A DNA stretch of 49,193 nucleotides from Paraburkholderia phenoliruptrix (GTDB taxonomy: Bacteria; Pseudomonadota; Gammaproteobacteria; Burkholderiales; Burkholderiaceae): the NCBI RefSeq assembly GCF_902859825.1, contig NZ_CADIKB010000042.1, positions 1 through 49,193 of the forward strand. Reading direction: 5' to 3'. A model generated the notes under the pieces. That model worked only from the letters and a program-made list of their open reading frames with translations, made no database searches and was not told the origin of the DNA. The position numbers were made by a program, and so were the translations under genes. Within the stretch, counting starts at the first letter, position 1. Each line of letters opens with the position of its first letter. Below, piece by piece: positions 36,188 through 43,913 of this stretch.

Positions 36188-36760
36188 ATGGCCGCGCCGC
36201 ACTCCATCCCTCACGCCACGCACAATCCTGCGCCCGAACCGCCCGCGGTCTCGGAGGCGTTGGCGCGCGCGCACCGGAAGTACTGGCGTTTCAATCTTGC
36301 GCTGATTGCCGCGTTGATGACGGTCGGCTTCGCGGTGTCGTTCCTGTTGCCGCTTGCCGCGCCCGCGCTCGCGGACGTGCGCTTTGCCGGCTTCAGCTTG
36401 CCGTTCTATTTCGGCGCCCAAGGCGCAATCCTGATCTATCTTGCGCTGATCGTCGTCTACATTGTGTCGATGCAGCGCGCCGACCGCCAGTTGCAACGCG
36501 CCTTCGAAGCCGACGCCGACGCGCTCGCGCAAGCTGTTGCCACTCACGTGGAGAATGGCGGCGCGAACGGTGCGAATGGTGCGAACGGTGCGAATCGTGC
36601 GAATGGTGCGAATGGTGCGAATGGTGCGAATGGTGCGAATGGTGCGAATGGTGCGAATGGTGCGAGTGGTGCCAGCCCCGCGAATGACACGAATGCCGCC
36701 CATGAAAGTTTAACGACGAAGCGCCAGGCCGCGGCGGATTCCGGCGCGCGCGGATCCTGA
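36188..36760 (+). CDS. Sodium:solute symporter small subunit (DUF4212/TIGR03647-like) with a GAN repeat tail
   Basis: A 190-residue protein. Residues about 25-105 match the small subunit of VC_2705-type symporters: HRKYWRFNLALI, then two membrane helices ending GAQGAILIYLALIVVYIVS. The final third carries thirteen tandem three-residue units, eleven Gly-Ala-Asn (one Arg-Ala-Asn among them) and two Gly-Ala-Ser, before a hydrophilic end. Typical family members stop near residue 100, so the tail is an addition. ATG at 36188; a TTG five codons earlier is possible. It precedes the large subunit by 4 bases and lies 134 bases after acs. Confidence 0.85.
   Translation: MAAPHSIPHATHNPAPEPPAVSEALARAHRKYWRFNLALIAALMTVGFAVSFLLPLAAPALADVRFAGFSLPFYFGAQGAILIYLALIVVYIVSMQRADRQLQRAFEADADALAQAVATHVENGGANGANGANGANRANGANGANGANGANGANGANGASGASPANDTNAAHESLTTKRQAAADSGARGS
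36560..36676 (+). repeat. Minisatellite of thirteen 9-base units inside the small-subunit gene
   Basis: Thirteen head-to-tail units of GGTGCGAAT or close variants; six consecutive units (positions about 36605-36658) are identical. Each encodes Gly-Ala-Asn; one unit starts CGT (Arg) and the last two end AGT/AGC (Ser). Because the unit is a multiple of three, gain or loss keeps the frame. Confidence 0.97.
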
Positions 36761-36764
36761 GCCG

Positions 36765-38783
36765 ATGAAGCTCACGAACCGGCTCATCCGCTCGTACGCG
36801 TTCTATACGCTCGGCTTCCTGCTTTTCATCTACGTGATGTGGCGCATCGAGCGCACCACGGGTCCGGGCATGTGGATCGGCTATGTGTTCCTGTTCGTGC
36901 CGATTGCCGTGTACGCGGTGATCGGTTTGCTGTCGCGCACGTCAGATCTCGTCGAGTATTACGTGGCCGGGCGGCGCGTGCCGTCGGCGTTTAACGGCAT
37001 GGCGACTGCGGCCGACTGGCTGTCGGCGGCATCGTTCATCGGCCTCGCCGGCTCCATTTACGCCACGGGCTACGACGGCCTTGCTTATCTGATGGGCTGG
37101 ACGGGCGGCTATTGCCTCGTGGCGTTTTTGCTCGCGCCGTACGTGCGCAAGCTCGCGCGCTACACCATTCCGGATTTCCTCGGCACGCGTTTTTCGAGCA
37201 ATGCGGTGCGTGCGCTCGCGGCCTTATCGGCGATTCTGTGTTCGTTCGTCTATCTCGTCGCGCAGATCCAGGGCGTCGGCCTCATTGCGACGCGCTTCAT
37301 TGGCGTCGACTTCGCCGTCGGCATTTTCTGCGGGCTCGCGGGCATACTCGTGTGCTCGTTTCTGGGCGGCATGCGCGCGGTGACGTGGACGCAGGTCGCG
37401 CAGTACATCATTCTGATCGCCGCGATTCTGATTCCGGTTTCGATGATTGCGCATAAGGACGGTCTCGGCTGGGTGCCGCAGCTGAGTTACGGCCGCCTGA
37501 TGGAGCGCATGGAGAGTCTCGAGAAACAGGTGCGCGACGAGCCGCTCGAGCAGACCGTGCGCGACGACTATCGCCGCCGGGCCGCGCTGATGCAGCAACG
37601 GCTCGACATGCTGCCGCATTCATTCGTCGAAGAAAAACTGCGGCTCACGCAGCAGGTCGCCGACCTGCGGCGCCGCAATGGTCCGCTGCGCGAGATCAAG
37701 GAGCGCGAGAAAGCGCTCGAGCAGTTTCCGCGCGATGCCGCCGCCGCGCAGGTGGTGTGGACCCAGCAGCGCGACGAAATGCTGCTGCGCGCGGCGCCGC
37801 CGCTGCCGATGCACGAGCCGTTTCCGGCTGCCGCCGATGACGACCGGCGCATGCATGAGCGCAATTTTCTTTCGCTGCTGCTGTGCCTGTCGCTCGGCAC
37901 GGCGAGCCTGCCGCACATTCTGACGCGCTATAACACGACGACGTCGGTGGCGTCGGCGCGGCGCTCCGTCGGCTGGACGCTGTTTTTTGTGGCGATGTTC
38001 TACGTGACCGTGCCGGTGCTCGCGGTGCTGATCAAGTACGAGATTCTGACGAATCTGGTGGGACATCACTTCGCCGATTTGCCGCAGTGGCTCACGCAAT
38101 GGCGCAGGGTCGAGCCGACCCTGATCAGTCTTGCGGATACGAACGGCGACGGCATCGTGCGATGGAGCGAGGTTCAGATGCAGCCCGACATGGTGGTGCT
38201 GGCCGCGCCGGAAATTGCGGGCCTGCCGTACGTGATGTCCGGGCTGATCGCGGCGGGCGCGCTGGCGGCGGCGCTGTCCACGGCCGATGGTTTGCTGCTC
38301 ACGATCGCCAATGCTTTGTCGCACGACGTGTATTACCACATGGTCGACCCCGGCGCGTCGAGTCAGCGGCGCGTGACGATTTCGAAGATTCTGCTGCTGG
38401 GCGTGGCGCTGTTCGCGTCGTATGTGGCGTCGCTGAATACGGGCAATATTCTGTTTCTGGTGGGCGCGGCGTTTTCGCTCGCGGCGTCGAGCCTCTTTCC
38501 GGTGCTCGTGCTCGGTGTGTTCTGGAAGCGCACGACGCGCCTCGGCGCGGTGGCGGGCATGCTCGCGGGGCTGCTGGTGTGCATCTACTACATTGTCTCG
38601 ACGTATCCCTTCTTCGCGCAGATGACGGGCTTTGCGGGACCCCGCTGGTTCGGCATCGAGCCGATCAGCTCGGGCGTGTTCGGCGTGCCGGCGGGCTTTC
38701 TGGTGGCGATCGGCGTGAGTCTGCTGGATCACAAGCCGGATGCTTATACGAAGGCGCTGGTGGACTACATTCGCCATCCATAG
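36765..38783 (+). CDS. Sodium:solute symporter large subunit, VC_2705/ActP-type
   Basis: A 672-residue SSS-family symporter with about 12-13 helices, probably importing acetate or a similar carboxylate, given acs just upstream. YYVAGRRVPSAFNGMATAAD is the N-terminal signature. Two additions stand out: a charged, probably coiled-coil insertion at residues about 242-370 (many Arg/Glu/Gln), and DTNGDGIVRWSE at 458-469, which fits an EF-hand loop (DxNxDGxIxxxE). The TIGR03648 (VC_2705) subfamily is known to be enlarged relative to ActP. ATG at 36765, 4 bases after the small-subunit stop. Confidence 0.88.
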   Translation: MKLTNRLIRSYAFYTLGFLLFIYVMWRIERTTGPGMWIGYVFLFVPIAVYAVIGLLSRTSDLVEYYVAGRRVPSAFNGMATAADWLSAASFIGLAGSIYATGYDGLAYLMGWTGGYCLVAFLLAPYVRKLARYTIPDFLGTRFSSNAVRALAALSAILCSFVYLVAQIQGVGLIATRFIGVDFAVGIFCGLAGILVCSFLGGMRAVTWTQVAQYIILIAAILIPVSMIAHKDGLGWVPQLSYGRLMERMESLEKQVRDEPLEQTVRDDYRRRAALMQQRLDMLPHSFVEEKLRLTQQVADLRRRNGPLREIKEREKALEQFPRDAAAAQVVWTQQRDEMLLRAAPPLPMHEPFPAAADDDRRMHERNFLSLLLCLSLGTASLPHILTRYNTTTSVASARRSVGWTLFFVAMFYVTVPVLAVLIKYEILTNLVGHHFADLPQWLTQWRRVEPTLISLADTNGDGIVRWSEVQMQPDMVVLAAPEIAGLPYVMSGLIAAGALAAALSTADGLLLTIANALSHDVYYHMVDPGASSQRRVTISKILLLGVALFASYVASLNTGNILFLVGAAFSLAASSLFPVLVLGVFWKRTTRLGAVAGMLAGLLVCIYYIVSTYPFFAQMTGFAGPRWFGIEPISSGVFGVPAGFLVAIGVSLLDHKPDAYTKALVDYIRHP

Positions 38784-38802
38784 ACACGTTTCTCATGAGG
38801 GT

Positions 38803-38831
38803 CTGGCGGACGGCGCGAAGTTTGCTATAAT
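38803..38831 (+). promoter_or_regulatory. tRNA-Ser promoter
   Basis: CTGGCG (38803-38808), a weak -35, and a perfect TATAAT (38826-38831) are spaced 17 bases. The tRNA starts 13 bases after the -10. The same CTGGCG-N17-TATAAT combination occurs upstream of the DUF3563 gene. Confidence 0.6.
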
Positions 38832-38843
38832 TCGGCTCCCCGC

Positions 38844-38934
38844 GGAGAGATGGATGAGCGGTTTAAGTCGCACGCCTGGAAAGCGTGTATAGGTTAATAG
38901 CCTATCGGGGGTTCGAATCCCCCTCTCTCCGCCA
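38844..38934 (+). tRNA. tRNA-Ser (anticodon GGA)
   Basis: GGAGAGA pairs with TCTCTCC to form the acceptor stem. The anticodon arm CACGC-CTGGAAA-GCGTG shows anticodon GGA. The long variable arm ATAGG...CCTAT is characteristic of class II serine tRNAs. The T arm GGGGG-TTCGAAT-CCCCC and an encoded CCA end the gene. Phage-like genes start immediately downstream, as expected for a tRNA used as an integration site. Confidence 0.96.
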
Positions 38935-38975
38935 CCTTACACAGCAAGGCTTTCAGCGATCTCGCAATGAGTCGC

Positions 38976-39000
38976 GTATACCATAGAAGCATAGGTATAC
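38976..39000 (+). promoter_or_regulatory. 25-base dyad downstream of the tRNA, possible phage operator
   Basis: GTATACC and GGTATAC are 11 bases apart (38976-38982, 38994-39000). TATACT, a good -10 element, begins inside the right arm at 38996. It lies 45 bases before the first phage gene. Confidence 0.45.
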
Positions 39001-39045
39001 TATTGGAACGGCCAGATTCCCATCGTTTATCGCTCGAATACCCCC

Positions 39046-39303
39046 ATGAAAAACGGAGCAGTCTGCCTATCCGATGTGGCAGCTAGAGCGACGCATATCG
39101 AACTGGCTTGCACGCGTTGCGACCGGCACGGCAGGTATCGACTCGAAGGACTGATCCGGCAATTCGGACCTGACCTGGGGATTCCGGACCTTGCCGAACA
39201 AGTAGCGCCGTGTCCCAACAGAAACGCGAGCAACTTCAACGTGCGTTGCGATGTGTTTTATCCTGGGCTTGGCGCTCTGATGCGAGGCGAGAAGGACGAA
39301 TAG
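39046..39303 (+). CDS. Phage-type zinc-ribbon hypothetical protein
   Basis: An 85-residue protein with CTRC (residues 22-25) and further cysteines in PCPNRN (about 56) and RCDVFYPG (about 68), so a four-Cys zinc ribbon is likely. RHGRYRLEGLIRQFGPDLGI follows the first pair. The family is common in phage and rhizobial/Burkholderia islands but has no known function. First gene after the tRNA. Confidence 0.7.
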   Translation: MKNGAVCLSDVAARATHIELACTRCDRHGRYRLEGLIRQFGPDLGIPDLAEQVAPCPNRNASNFNVRCDVFYPGLGALMRGEKDE

Positions 39304-39353
39304 ACGAGGCGAAGGCCCGAATCATGCTGGTCGCAAGGCGAGGAGGTGACGCC

Positions 39354-39575
39354 ATGTTCGAGTACAGCAACCCTGAAGCGATTCTGGAAGTCGTTCTGCC
39401 CGACCGGACCAAGCGGAACGAGCACGGGCATACGCTGGACGATGACTTTCAGCATTTTTGCGCGGTCACAGGCTGCCCGAAGGACGAAGCATGGGCGAAG
39501 CTGGCTCTGGCGTGGGGATGGAGGTCTGGCGAGACCAAGGACGGCCGGGATCTGGGGGAGGTAGCCAAACGATGA
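39354..39575 (+). CDS. Phage hypothetical protein, 73 residues
   Basis: Starts MFEYSNPEAILEVVLPD; ends GRDLGEVAKR. AGGAGGTG lies 5 bases before the ATG, which decides this start over in-frame ATGs upstream. No domain is recognised; it is acidic in the middle (HTLDDDFQHF). The stop overlaps the next start as ATGA. Confidence 0.65.
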   Translation: MFEYSNPEAILEVVLPDRTKRNEHGHTLDDDFQHFCAVTGCPKDEAWAKLALAWGWRSGETKDGRDLGEVAKR

Positions 39576-39748
39576 AAATTCGCCAACTTCAGCGACGCGC
39601 GAAGCGGCCTGATTTCCGCATGTCGCGGATGAGGGGAACGCTTGTAGTCGAAGTAAAAAGCGCAGCTGCTGTAGCACGGTTCTTCGGGACGACTGCCGAA
39701 GAAGATCGAAGGGCCGCCGAATTCTTTGGGGATGGGAAAGGGATTTGA
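39572..39748 (+). CDS. Small basic phage protein, 58 residues
   Basis: Begins MKIRQLQRRAKRPDFRMSR and ends AAEFFGDGKGI. It is strongly basic at the N-terminus and may bind nucleic acid. It overlaps the upstream gene by 4 bases (ATGA), indicating translational coupling. Unknown function. Confidence 0.55.
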   Translation: MKIRQLQRRAKRPDFRMSRMRGTLVVEVKSAAAVARFFGTTAEEDRRAAEFFGDGKGI

Positions 39749-39782
39749 CGCGCTGCCGAACGGCAGGCCATGGGGAGGAAGT

Positions 39783-40088
39783 GTGAAGGTATCGGAACTG
39801 GAAGGACCTAGACTTGACTATCAGGTGAAGCGTGCGCTTCGATTTGAGGGCCGCGTGGGAATGACGAATCAACCCACGGTCGCAATCAGTTATTCGACGG
39901 ATTGGGATGCAGCCGCGCCCATTATAAAAAACCATATCGCATACAGGTCAGGACCTGGAGATGGCGTTTATTCGGCTTTTTTGATCACGAAGAATGAAAA
40001 CGAAGATACGCACCTGCAGATTGGACCGACACCCCTAATCGCAATGATGCGTTGCTATGTGGCCAGTGTTTATGGGGATGAAGTTTGA
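39783..40088 (+). CDS. NinX-like phage protein (DUF2591)
   Basis: A 101-residue protein with KVSELEGPRLDYQVKRAL at the start, YSTDWDAAAPIIKN in the middle, and PTPLIAMMRCYVASVYGDEV at the end. This pattern is that of DUF2591/NinX-like phage proteins, frequent in Burkholderia phages. The GTG at 39783 is the start because GGAGG lies 5 bases before it and the family begins at KVSEL. Function is unknown; it may modulate host or phage processes early in infection. Confidence 0.8.
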   Translation: MKVSELEGPRLDYQVKRALRFEGRVGMTNQPTVAISYSTDWDAAAPIIKNHIAYRSGPGDGVYSAFLITKNENEDTHLQIGPTPLIAMMRCYVASVYGDEV

Positions 40089-40139
40089 TGCGCCGCAGAA
40101 AGCGGGTAAGTGATGTGCGCTCATGGGGCGGGAGGACTA

Positions 40140-40424
40140 ATGGGAGTCGTAGAAATCGACCTATATAAGACGATCGCGCCGGAGCCCTACAGCTCGTCAT
40201 GGTTCTGGCCAGTCCGAATGGATGATGAAACGCTGGACTTCTTAGCGCTCGGATGGCCCGGCTGCACGCCAATACGGGGCTATCACGCCGGCCCGAAGTC
40301 TTGCATCACGGTCTGGCATCGAGGCGAGATCAAGACATTCGAGATTGACTGGAATTCGATGGTTCCGCTTGGTGAGAGTAACGTCCGGGAAGTGCAGGAC
40401 TTTCAGTTTCGGTGGGAATATTGA
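40140..40424 (+). CDS. Phage hypothetical protein, 94 residues
   Basis: Begins MGVVEIDLYKTIAPEP and ends VQDFQFRWEY, with four Trp residues. GGAGG lies 4 bases before the ATG at 40140, preferred to ATG/GTG codons 10 codons earlier. No family recognised. Confidence 0.6.
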   Translation: MGVVEIDLYKTIAPEPYSSSWFWPVRMDDETLDFLALGWPGCTPIRGYHAGPKSCITVWHRGEIKTFEIDWNSMVPLGESNVREVQDFQFRWEY

Positions 40425-40492
40425 TCGCCGCGAACGGGCGAATAGAGAGGGGTGTTTCAGCACTCTTTGGAAAAGTACTGAAAGGAGGGGGT

Positions 40493-40699
40493 GTGACGCT
40501 AGACGAACTGATGAACGATCCGACACCGCGCTTTGTGCGCATGGTGTCGCATGAGCCGAAGGACGGCTACTTCTGGAACGACTATTTCGAGCACTACGAG
40601 GAGGGCGACGCTCTGTTTCGCGCGAGGATCAAGGCTGCATATTCCGCCGAGGAATGGCGAGGGCCGACCCACGAAGGGCCGACCTGTGCATCAAGCTAG
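40493..40699 (+). CDS. Phage hypothetical protein, 68 residues
   Basis: Begins at a GTG (40493) behind AAGGAGGGG; the product starts MTLDELMNDPTPRFVRMVSH. It is acidic with many Tyr/Phe in DGYFWNDYFEHYEEGD. An ATG 27 codons upstream lacks a ribosome site. The 3' end overlaps the convergent lipase gene by 9 bases. Confidence 0.6.
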   Translation: MTLDELMNDPTPRFVRMVSHEPKDGYFWNDYFEHYEEGDALFRARIKAAYSAEEWRGPTHEGPTCASS

Positions 40700-41272
40700 C
40701 GCGGCAATGACTCGCGCAATCGAGTGGTCACGCACATTGGGAAACGGCAGCACGGGTTTGCCGATATGCGTCAGCAACCCGGCGTGATGCCACCCTGGCG
40801 GGACGTCTGGAACCAAGTCCAGTCCATTCTTATAGAGATGAACCGGGACCTTCGCGAGTAGCGTCCGGATGGTTAGATCGGGGCTCACGCGCGGCGGCTC
40901 GAATCCGAACACGGCGGCCGGCGGATTGCCCGATACGGTCATGTCCATGGCGGCCATCAGCGCAATGGCCGCGCCTAGACTGTGTCCGACGAGCGTTACC
41001 GGCCGCCCAGCGACAGCGGCGAGCACCGAAACTGAGATAGCTCGCCATGCATCGAGAAACCCGCGGTGAACCTCGCCAGCTCCGGGCACCGCGACGGGCA
41101 GCACGTCGAAATCCGCGCCCCAGCAATCTGCATTGTCCGTTCCCGGAAAGGCGACGCAAAGCCCCGCCGATGTCTGCCTGACAATCGCTCGAGAGGCGCT
41201 ATCCGGATCGCCAATGTCTGGCTTGGCGGTGTATGCCTCCTGTGCGAGCTTTGCGTAGTCCAGCGGCGACAT
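40691..41272 (-). CDS. Class 3 lipase-like alpha/beta hydrolase in the phage module
   Basis: A 193-residue hydrolase. The nucleophile elbow is GHSLGAA (Ser98, residues 96-100), the acid is probably Asp152 or Asp156 in NGLDLVPDVPPG, and the His is His183 in RDHSIARV. AFPGTDNADCW (about residue 41) fits the oxyanion-side strand of class 3 lipases. It has no signal peptide. It starts 1 base inside the upstream lipoprotein's stop (TAATG), so the two are translated together. A host-attached lipase in a lysis cassette is unusual; it may help open the envelope or target outer-membrane lipids. Confidence 0.72.
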   Translation of the reverse strand: MSPLDYAKLAQEAYTAKPDIGDPDSASRAIVRQTSAGLCVAFPGTDNADCWGADFDVLPVAVPGAGEVHRGFLDAWRAISVSVLAAVAGRPVTLVGHSLGAAIALMAAMDMTVSGNPPAAVFGFEPPRVSPDLTIRTLLAKVPVHLYKNGLDLVPDVPPGWHHAGLLTHIGKPVLPFPNVRDHSIARVIAALA

Positions 41273-41703
41273 TACTGGCTCGCCGCGACCGGAGCCGAGG
41301 CCGGAACAGCCGTCGCGATGAGCTGATCGACCAGCGCCTGAACCATCGGGCCGAACGTCTGGAGGCCGAGCAGGATTGCGGGCTGATTCGGCAACGCCGG
41401 GACGCCCTGAACAATCGCAATCGCGGCCGGCAGCAGCGAGTCATGAAACAACTTCAGATCGGTCACGTTCAGCGTGCCGCCTGCCTTGCAGATCGCCTGA
41501 TTGGCGGGCAGGATGGTGTTCGTGATTGCGGACTGTTGCTCTGCGTTGAGCAGGGGCGAAGCAGCAATGATCGCGAGATCGCCGTTGACGATCGTGCAGC
41601 CGGTCTGGAATTGCTGTTGAACGGTCGGCAGCGAGTTGCAGGCAACGAGCATGGCAAAGCAAGCGGACAGGGCTAGGCCTGCCGCGATACGCAGCATCTT
41701 CAT
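41272..41703 (-). CDS. Phage lipoprotein, 143 residues
   Basis: A signal peptide of about 21 residues ends with a lipobox LVAC (Cys22), so the mature protein is probably anchored to a membrane. The mature part is Gln/Ala/Thr-rich with three further cysteines (GCTIVNG, ICKAGG). ATG at 41703; an upstream in-frame ATG at 41826 adds 41 non-signal residues that overlap the neighbouring gene. Unknown function; position between holin-like and lipase genes suggests a spanin-like or accessory lysis role (inference). Confidence 0.68.
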   Translation of the reverse strand: MKMLRIAAGLALSACFAMLVACNSLPTVQQQFQTGCTIVNGDLAIIAASPLLNAEQQSAITNTILPANQAICKAGGTLNVTDLKLFHDSLLPAAIAIVQGVPALPNQPAILLGLQTFGPMVQALVDQLIATAVPASAPVAASQ

Positions 41704-41737
41704 TTGGTGAGCCTTTACGGGAGTTGTAGCGGTAGGA

Positions 41738-41944
41738 TTACTGCGCGGCGGGGACTTGCTTGGCTGCTGAACGGGCGGCCCATGCGTTATAGCCAGCATG
41801 GATAGCGGCCACGATCGCGCCGGCAATCAGGCCAGAGAGATTTGCCGGGACCGAGCCATGAAAGCCGTGCAGCGCCCAATCTACGGTCGGAATCAGGTCG
41901 GCAGCACTGACCGTCAGGCCGCCGCTAATCATTGCCTTGTACAT
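41738..41944 (-). CDS. Holin-like small membrane protein
   Basis: A 68-residue protein with a hydrophobic stretch, NLSGLIAGAIVAAIHAGYNA (residues about 36-55), and a possible weaker one near residues 8-30. Its size and neighbourhood fit a holin or antiholin. AAGGAG lies 5 bases before the ATG. It overlaps the ribosome site of the gene upstream (41947). Confidence 0.6.
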   Translation of the reverse strand: MYKAMISGGLTVSAADLIPTVDWALHGFHGSVPANLSGLIAGAIVAAIHAGYNAWAARSAAKQVPAAQ

Positions 41945-41946
41945 GG

Positions 41947-42507
41947 TTACTCCTTGGTTTTGTGACGCGCTTCGAGCTCGTCAGGGCTGAACACAAAGCC
42001 GTCTACGAATGGGAAGGCTTGCAGTAAAAAGATCGGGCCAGTGATCGCGTGCACGCCGTGGTTCTTCTCGCGATGCAGGTGCTTGTGGAGTACCAGCATC
42101 GCCTGCGCGCTATCAACGAATGTTTCAGGGAAAGCGGGATCGAACGCTTCGAAGTCAAAGCCGCGCCACTTGAAGAACTCGACAATCCAGAAGATCAGGA
42201 AGCCTTCGACGGGCGCCATTTCGCCGGTCGGCTCCCAGGTGTATGGATCGAGAACGGGGAGTTCCTTAACCGTGCCGAGCGCAATGCCCTTCACGATGTC
42301 CCATCGCACAGCATTCTGAAATGCATATTCGAGCGTGGCGTGGTGATACTCGACATCTTCAGACTGCCCAGTAATGGCGCAACGCAGGCCAGCTTTCTTG
42401 CCGTCGCGCTTGGTCTTCAGGAAGGTCTTCGATTCCGTGCGCGCGTCGTGATCGGGATAGAAAATATCCTCGGATGCGACAGCCTTATGCTCGTGTTCGT
42501 TTTCCAT
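41947..42507 (-). CDS. Phage hypothetical protein with a CxxTG...HH element
   Basis: A 186-residue protein. LRCAITGQSEDVEYHHATLE (residues about 41-60) has the Cys/Thr-Gly and double His of HNH-type folds, but a second Cys pair and catalytic Asn are not obvious. FLIFWIVEFFKWRGFDFEAF and HKHLHREKNHGVH are the other conserved-looking stretches. Function unknown; HNH-type nuclease is only a possibility. Confidence 0.5.
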   Translation of the reverse strand: MENEHEHKAVASEDIFYPDHDARTESKTFLKTKRDGKKAGLRCAITGQSEDVEYHHATLEYAFQNAVRWDIVKGIALGTVKELPVLDPYTWEPTGEMAPVEGFLIFWIVEFFKWRGFDFEAFDPAFPETFVDSAQAMLVLHKHLHREKNHGVHAITGPIFLLQAFPFVDGFVFSPDELEARHKTKE

Positions 42508-42513
42508 AGGCGT

Positions 42514-42535
42514 AAAAAAACCGCCTCGCGGGCGG
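42514..42535 (-). terminator. Terminator of the SGNH tail gene
   Basis: On the - strand a CCGCC/GGCGG stem ends in seven T (AAAAAAA at 42514-42520 on +). It lies 21 bases past the end of the SGNH gene, so transcription of the next gene (41947) needs read-through or its own promoter. Confidence 0.8.
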
Positions 42536-42555
42536 CTTGTCTGAAGTGCGTTTTG

Positions 42556-43905
42556 TTAAACAACCGGCCGCATCTGGAAGTCTGAGAAATACACATCCCC
42601 ACTCGCCGATCCGCTGCTCGCATCGAACACCATGCGAACGTAACTGCTTATCGATGTCACGCCAGATTGCAGCGGGAATGGAGGGGTTCGTAGCCGACCA
42701 GACACCGCAATGGCGGGCATCTTGAAACTGGTTTGCCGCACCATATCGACCGCCTGATGAGGCGTTGCTGGGCCGATTTCGGCCATCTGCAATTCAAGGC
42801 CGATCAGGTTGACCGGAGCCGATACGAACTGGACTGCGCATGAAAGCTCGACCGTGGTTCCCGCGGCGACATACGCCGAAGGGTTGGTCGTCGGCTGAAG
42901 GATGTACGTTTCTGCGGACGATCCCACGCCAGTGATATTCACCGTGACGCGCTGACGCTCCCCCGAAGTTGGGCCATCGGTACGAGGGTTTTCCTTTGCG
43001 CCGGAGAACGTGAGCGACGTGGAGGTCCCCGCGCCGCGGTACAGCTTGAATCCCGTCGCGATCTGGCCGGTTGGTGTCACGCCCGTGTTTGCCACGAGCA
43101 GCCCGGCGGTACCGAGCAACGCCGGGTTGGCGTTCAGGATGCCGCGCGGGTTGTTGGTTGAGTCATAGAGATCGGCCGGGCTGCACGAAAAGCGGCGCGG
43201 CGGCCACAACTGTGTGATCACGTCCGAAATCGCCTTGCCCAGCCAGTACGCACCGATCATGCTCGGATGCGTACCGTCGTATAGACGATCGCTCAGCGCG
43301 CTGCCGGCCGCACCGGCGTAATCCTCCATGTAGTCCTGCGCGTCAATCAGGATGCAGCGCACGGACGAGGGGACTGCATGCTGAGCCTGCGCAAAGCGGC
43401 GGATGTAGTCGTTGAACTGATTCTTGACGCCCAACGCATAGGCCGTGATGCCGACGCGGGGATATTCAAGAAGGACAATCGGCTGAATACCGGCCCTCTG
43501 CAACGGAATGATGATCTGGTTCGTCCACTGGTCGATCATCGTCGCAATGGGTGTCACCGCCAGGTCGTTCGTTCCGATCAGCACGAAGCAGCGGCTCACG
43601 CCCGACGCAATGACGTTCGGCACGCGCGCTGCGCACTGCGCGATGGTGTCGCCCGATTTGCCGAAGTTCAGAGTATCGTCGAAGTGGAAGCGCTGGCCTG
43701 AGAGAAAGCGGGCCCAGTTCAGATAACCGTTGGCCGCAAACTGCGTGATTGTGGGCGCCGTCGAAATGAAGGCGTCCGAGACCATGTCAGTCCGGCTATC
43801 GCCGAGCGCTGCGACTGCATTCTCATGCAATCGGCTGACGGTCAGCGGCGCATATCGAGCATCTGCAACTGATTTACTCAGGCTCGGCGCGTCAAGAATC
43901 CCCAT
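42556..43905 (-). CDS. Tail-associated SGNH/GDSL hydrolase
   Basis: A 449-residue protein. The N-terminus (SLSKSVADARYAPL) has the short tail-fibre collar pattern. Block I is ALGDSRTD (Ser37), block III is GTND (111-114) and block V is DGTHPS (Asp210, His213), so the SGNH catalytic residues are intact. Residues after 250 look beta-rich with Thr/Gly/Ser repeats and probably form a fibre or carbohydrate-binding part. This is likely a tail-tip esterase that removes acyl groups from host surface polysaccharide. GAGG lies 7 bases before the ATG. Confidence 0.82.
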   Translation of the reverse strand: MGILDAPSLSKSVADARYAPLTVSRLHENAVAALGDSRTDMVSDAFISTAPTITQFAANGYLNWARFLSGQRFHFDDTLNFGKSGDTIAQCAARVPNVIASGVSRCFVLIGTNDLAVTPIATMIDQWTNQIIIPLQRAGIQPIVLLEYPRVGITAYALGVKNQFNDYIRRFAQAQHAVPSSVRCILIDAQDYMEDYAGAAGSALSDRLYDGTHPSMIGAYWLGKAISDVITQLWPPRRFSCSPADLYDSTNNPRGILNANPALLGTAGLLVANTGVTPTGQIATGFKLYRGAGTSTSLTFSGAKENPRTDGPTSGERQRVTVNITGVGSSAETYILQPTTNPSAYVAAGTTVELSCAVQFVSAPVNLIGLELQMAEIGPATPHQAVDMVRQTSFKMPAIAVSGRLRTPPFPLQSGVTSISSYVRMVFDASSGSASGDVYFSDFQMRPVV

Positions 43906-43913
43906 GTGTTACC

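Noticed and set aside
36560..36676. Tandem 9-base repeats as a CRISPR-like array
   Set aside because: The units are contiguous with no spacers and are inside a translated gene; no cas genes are present.
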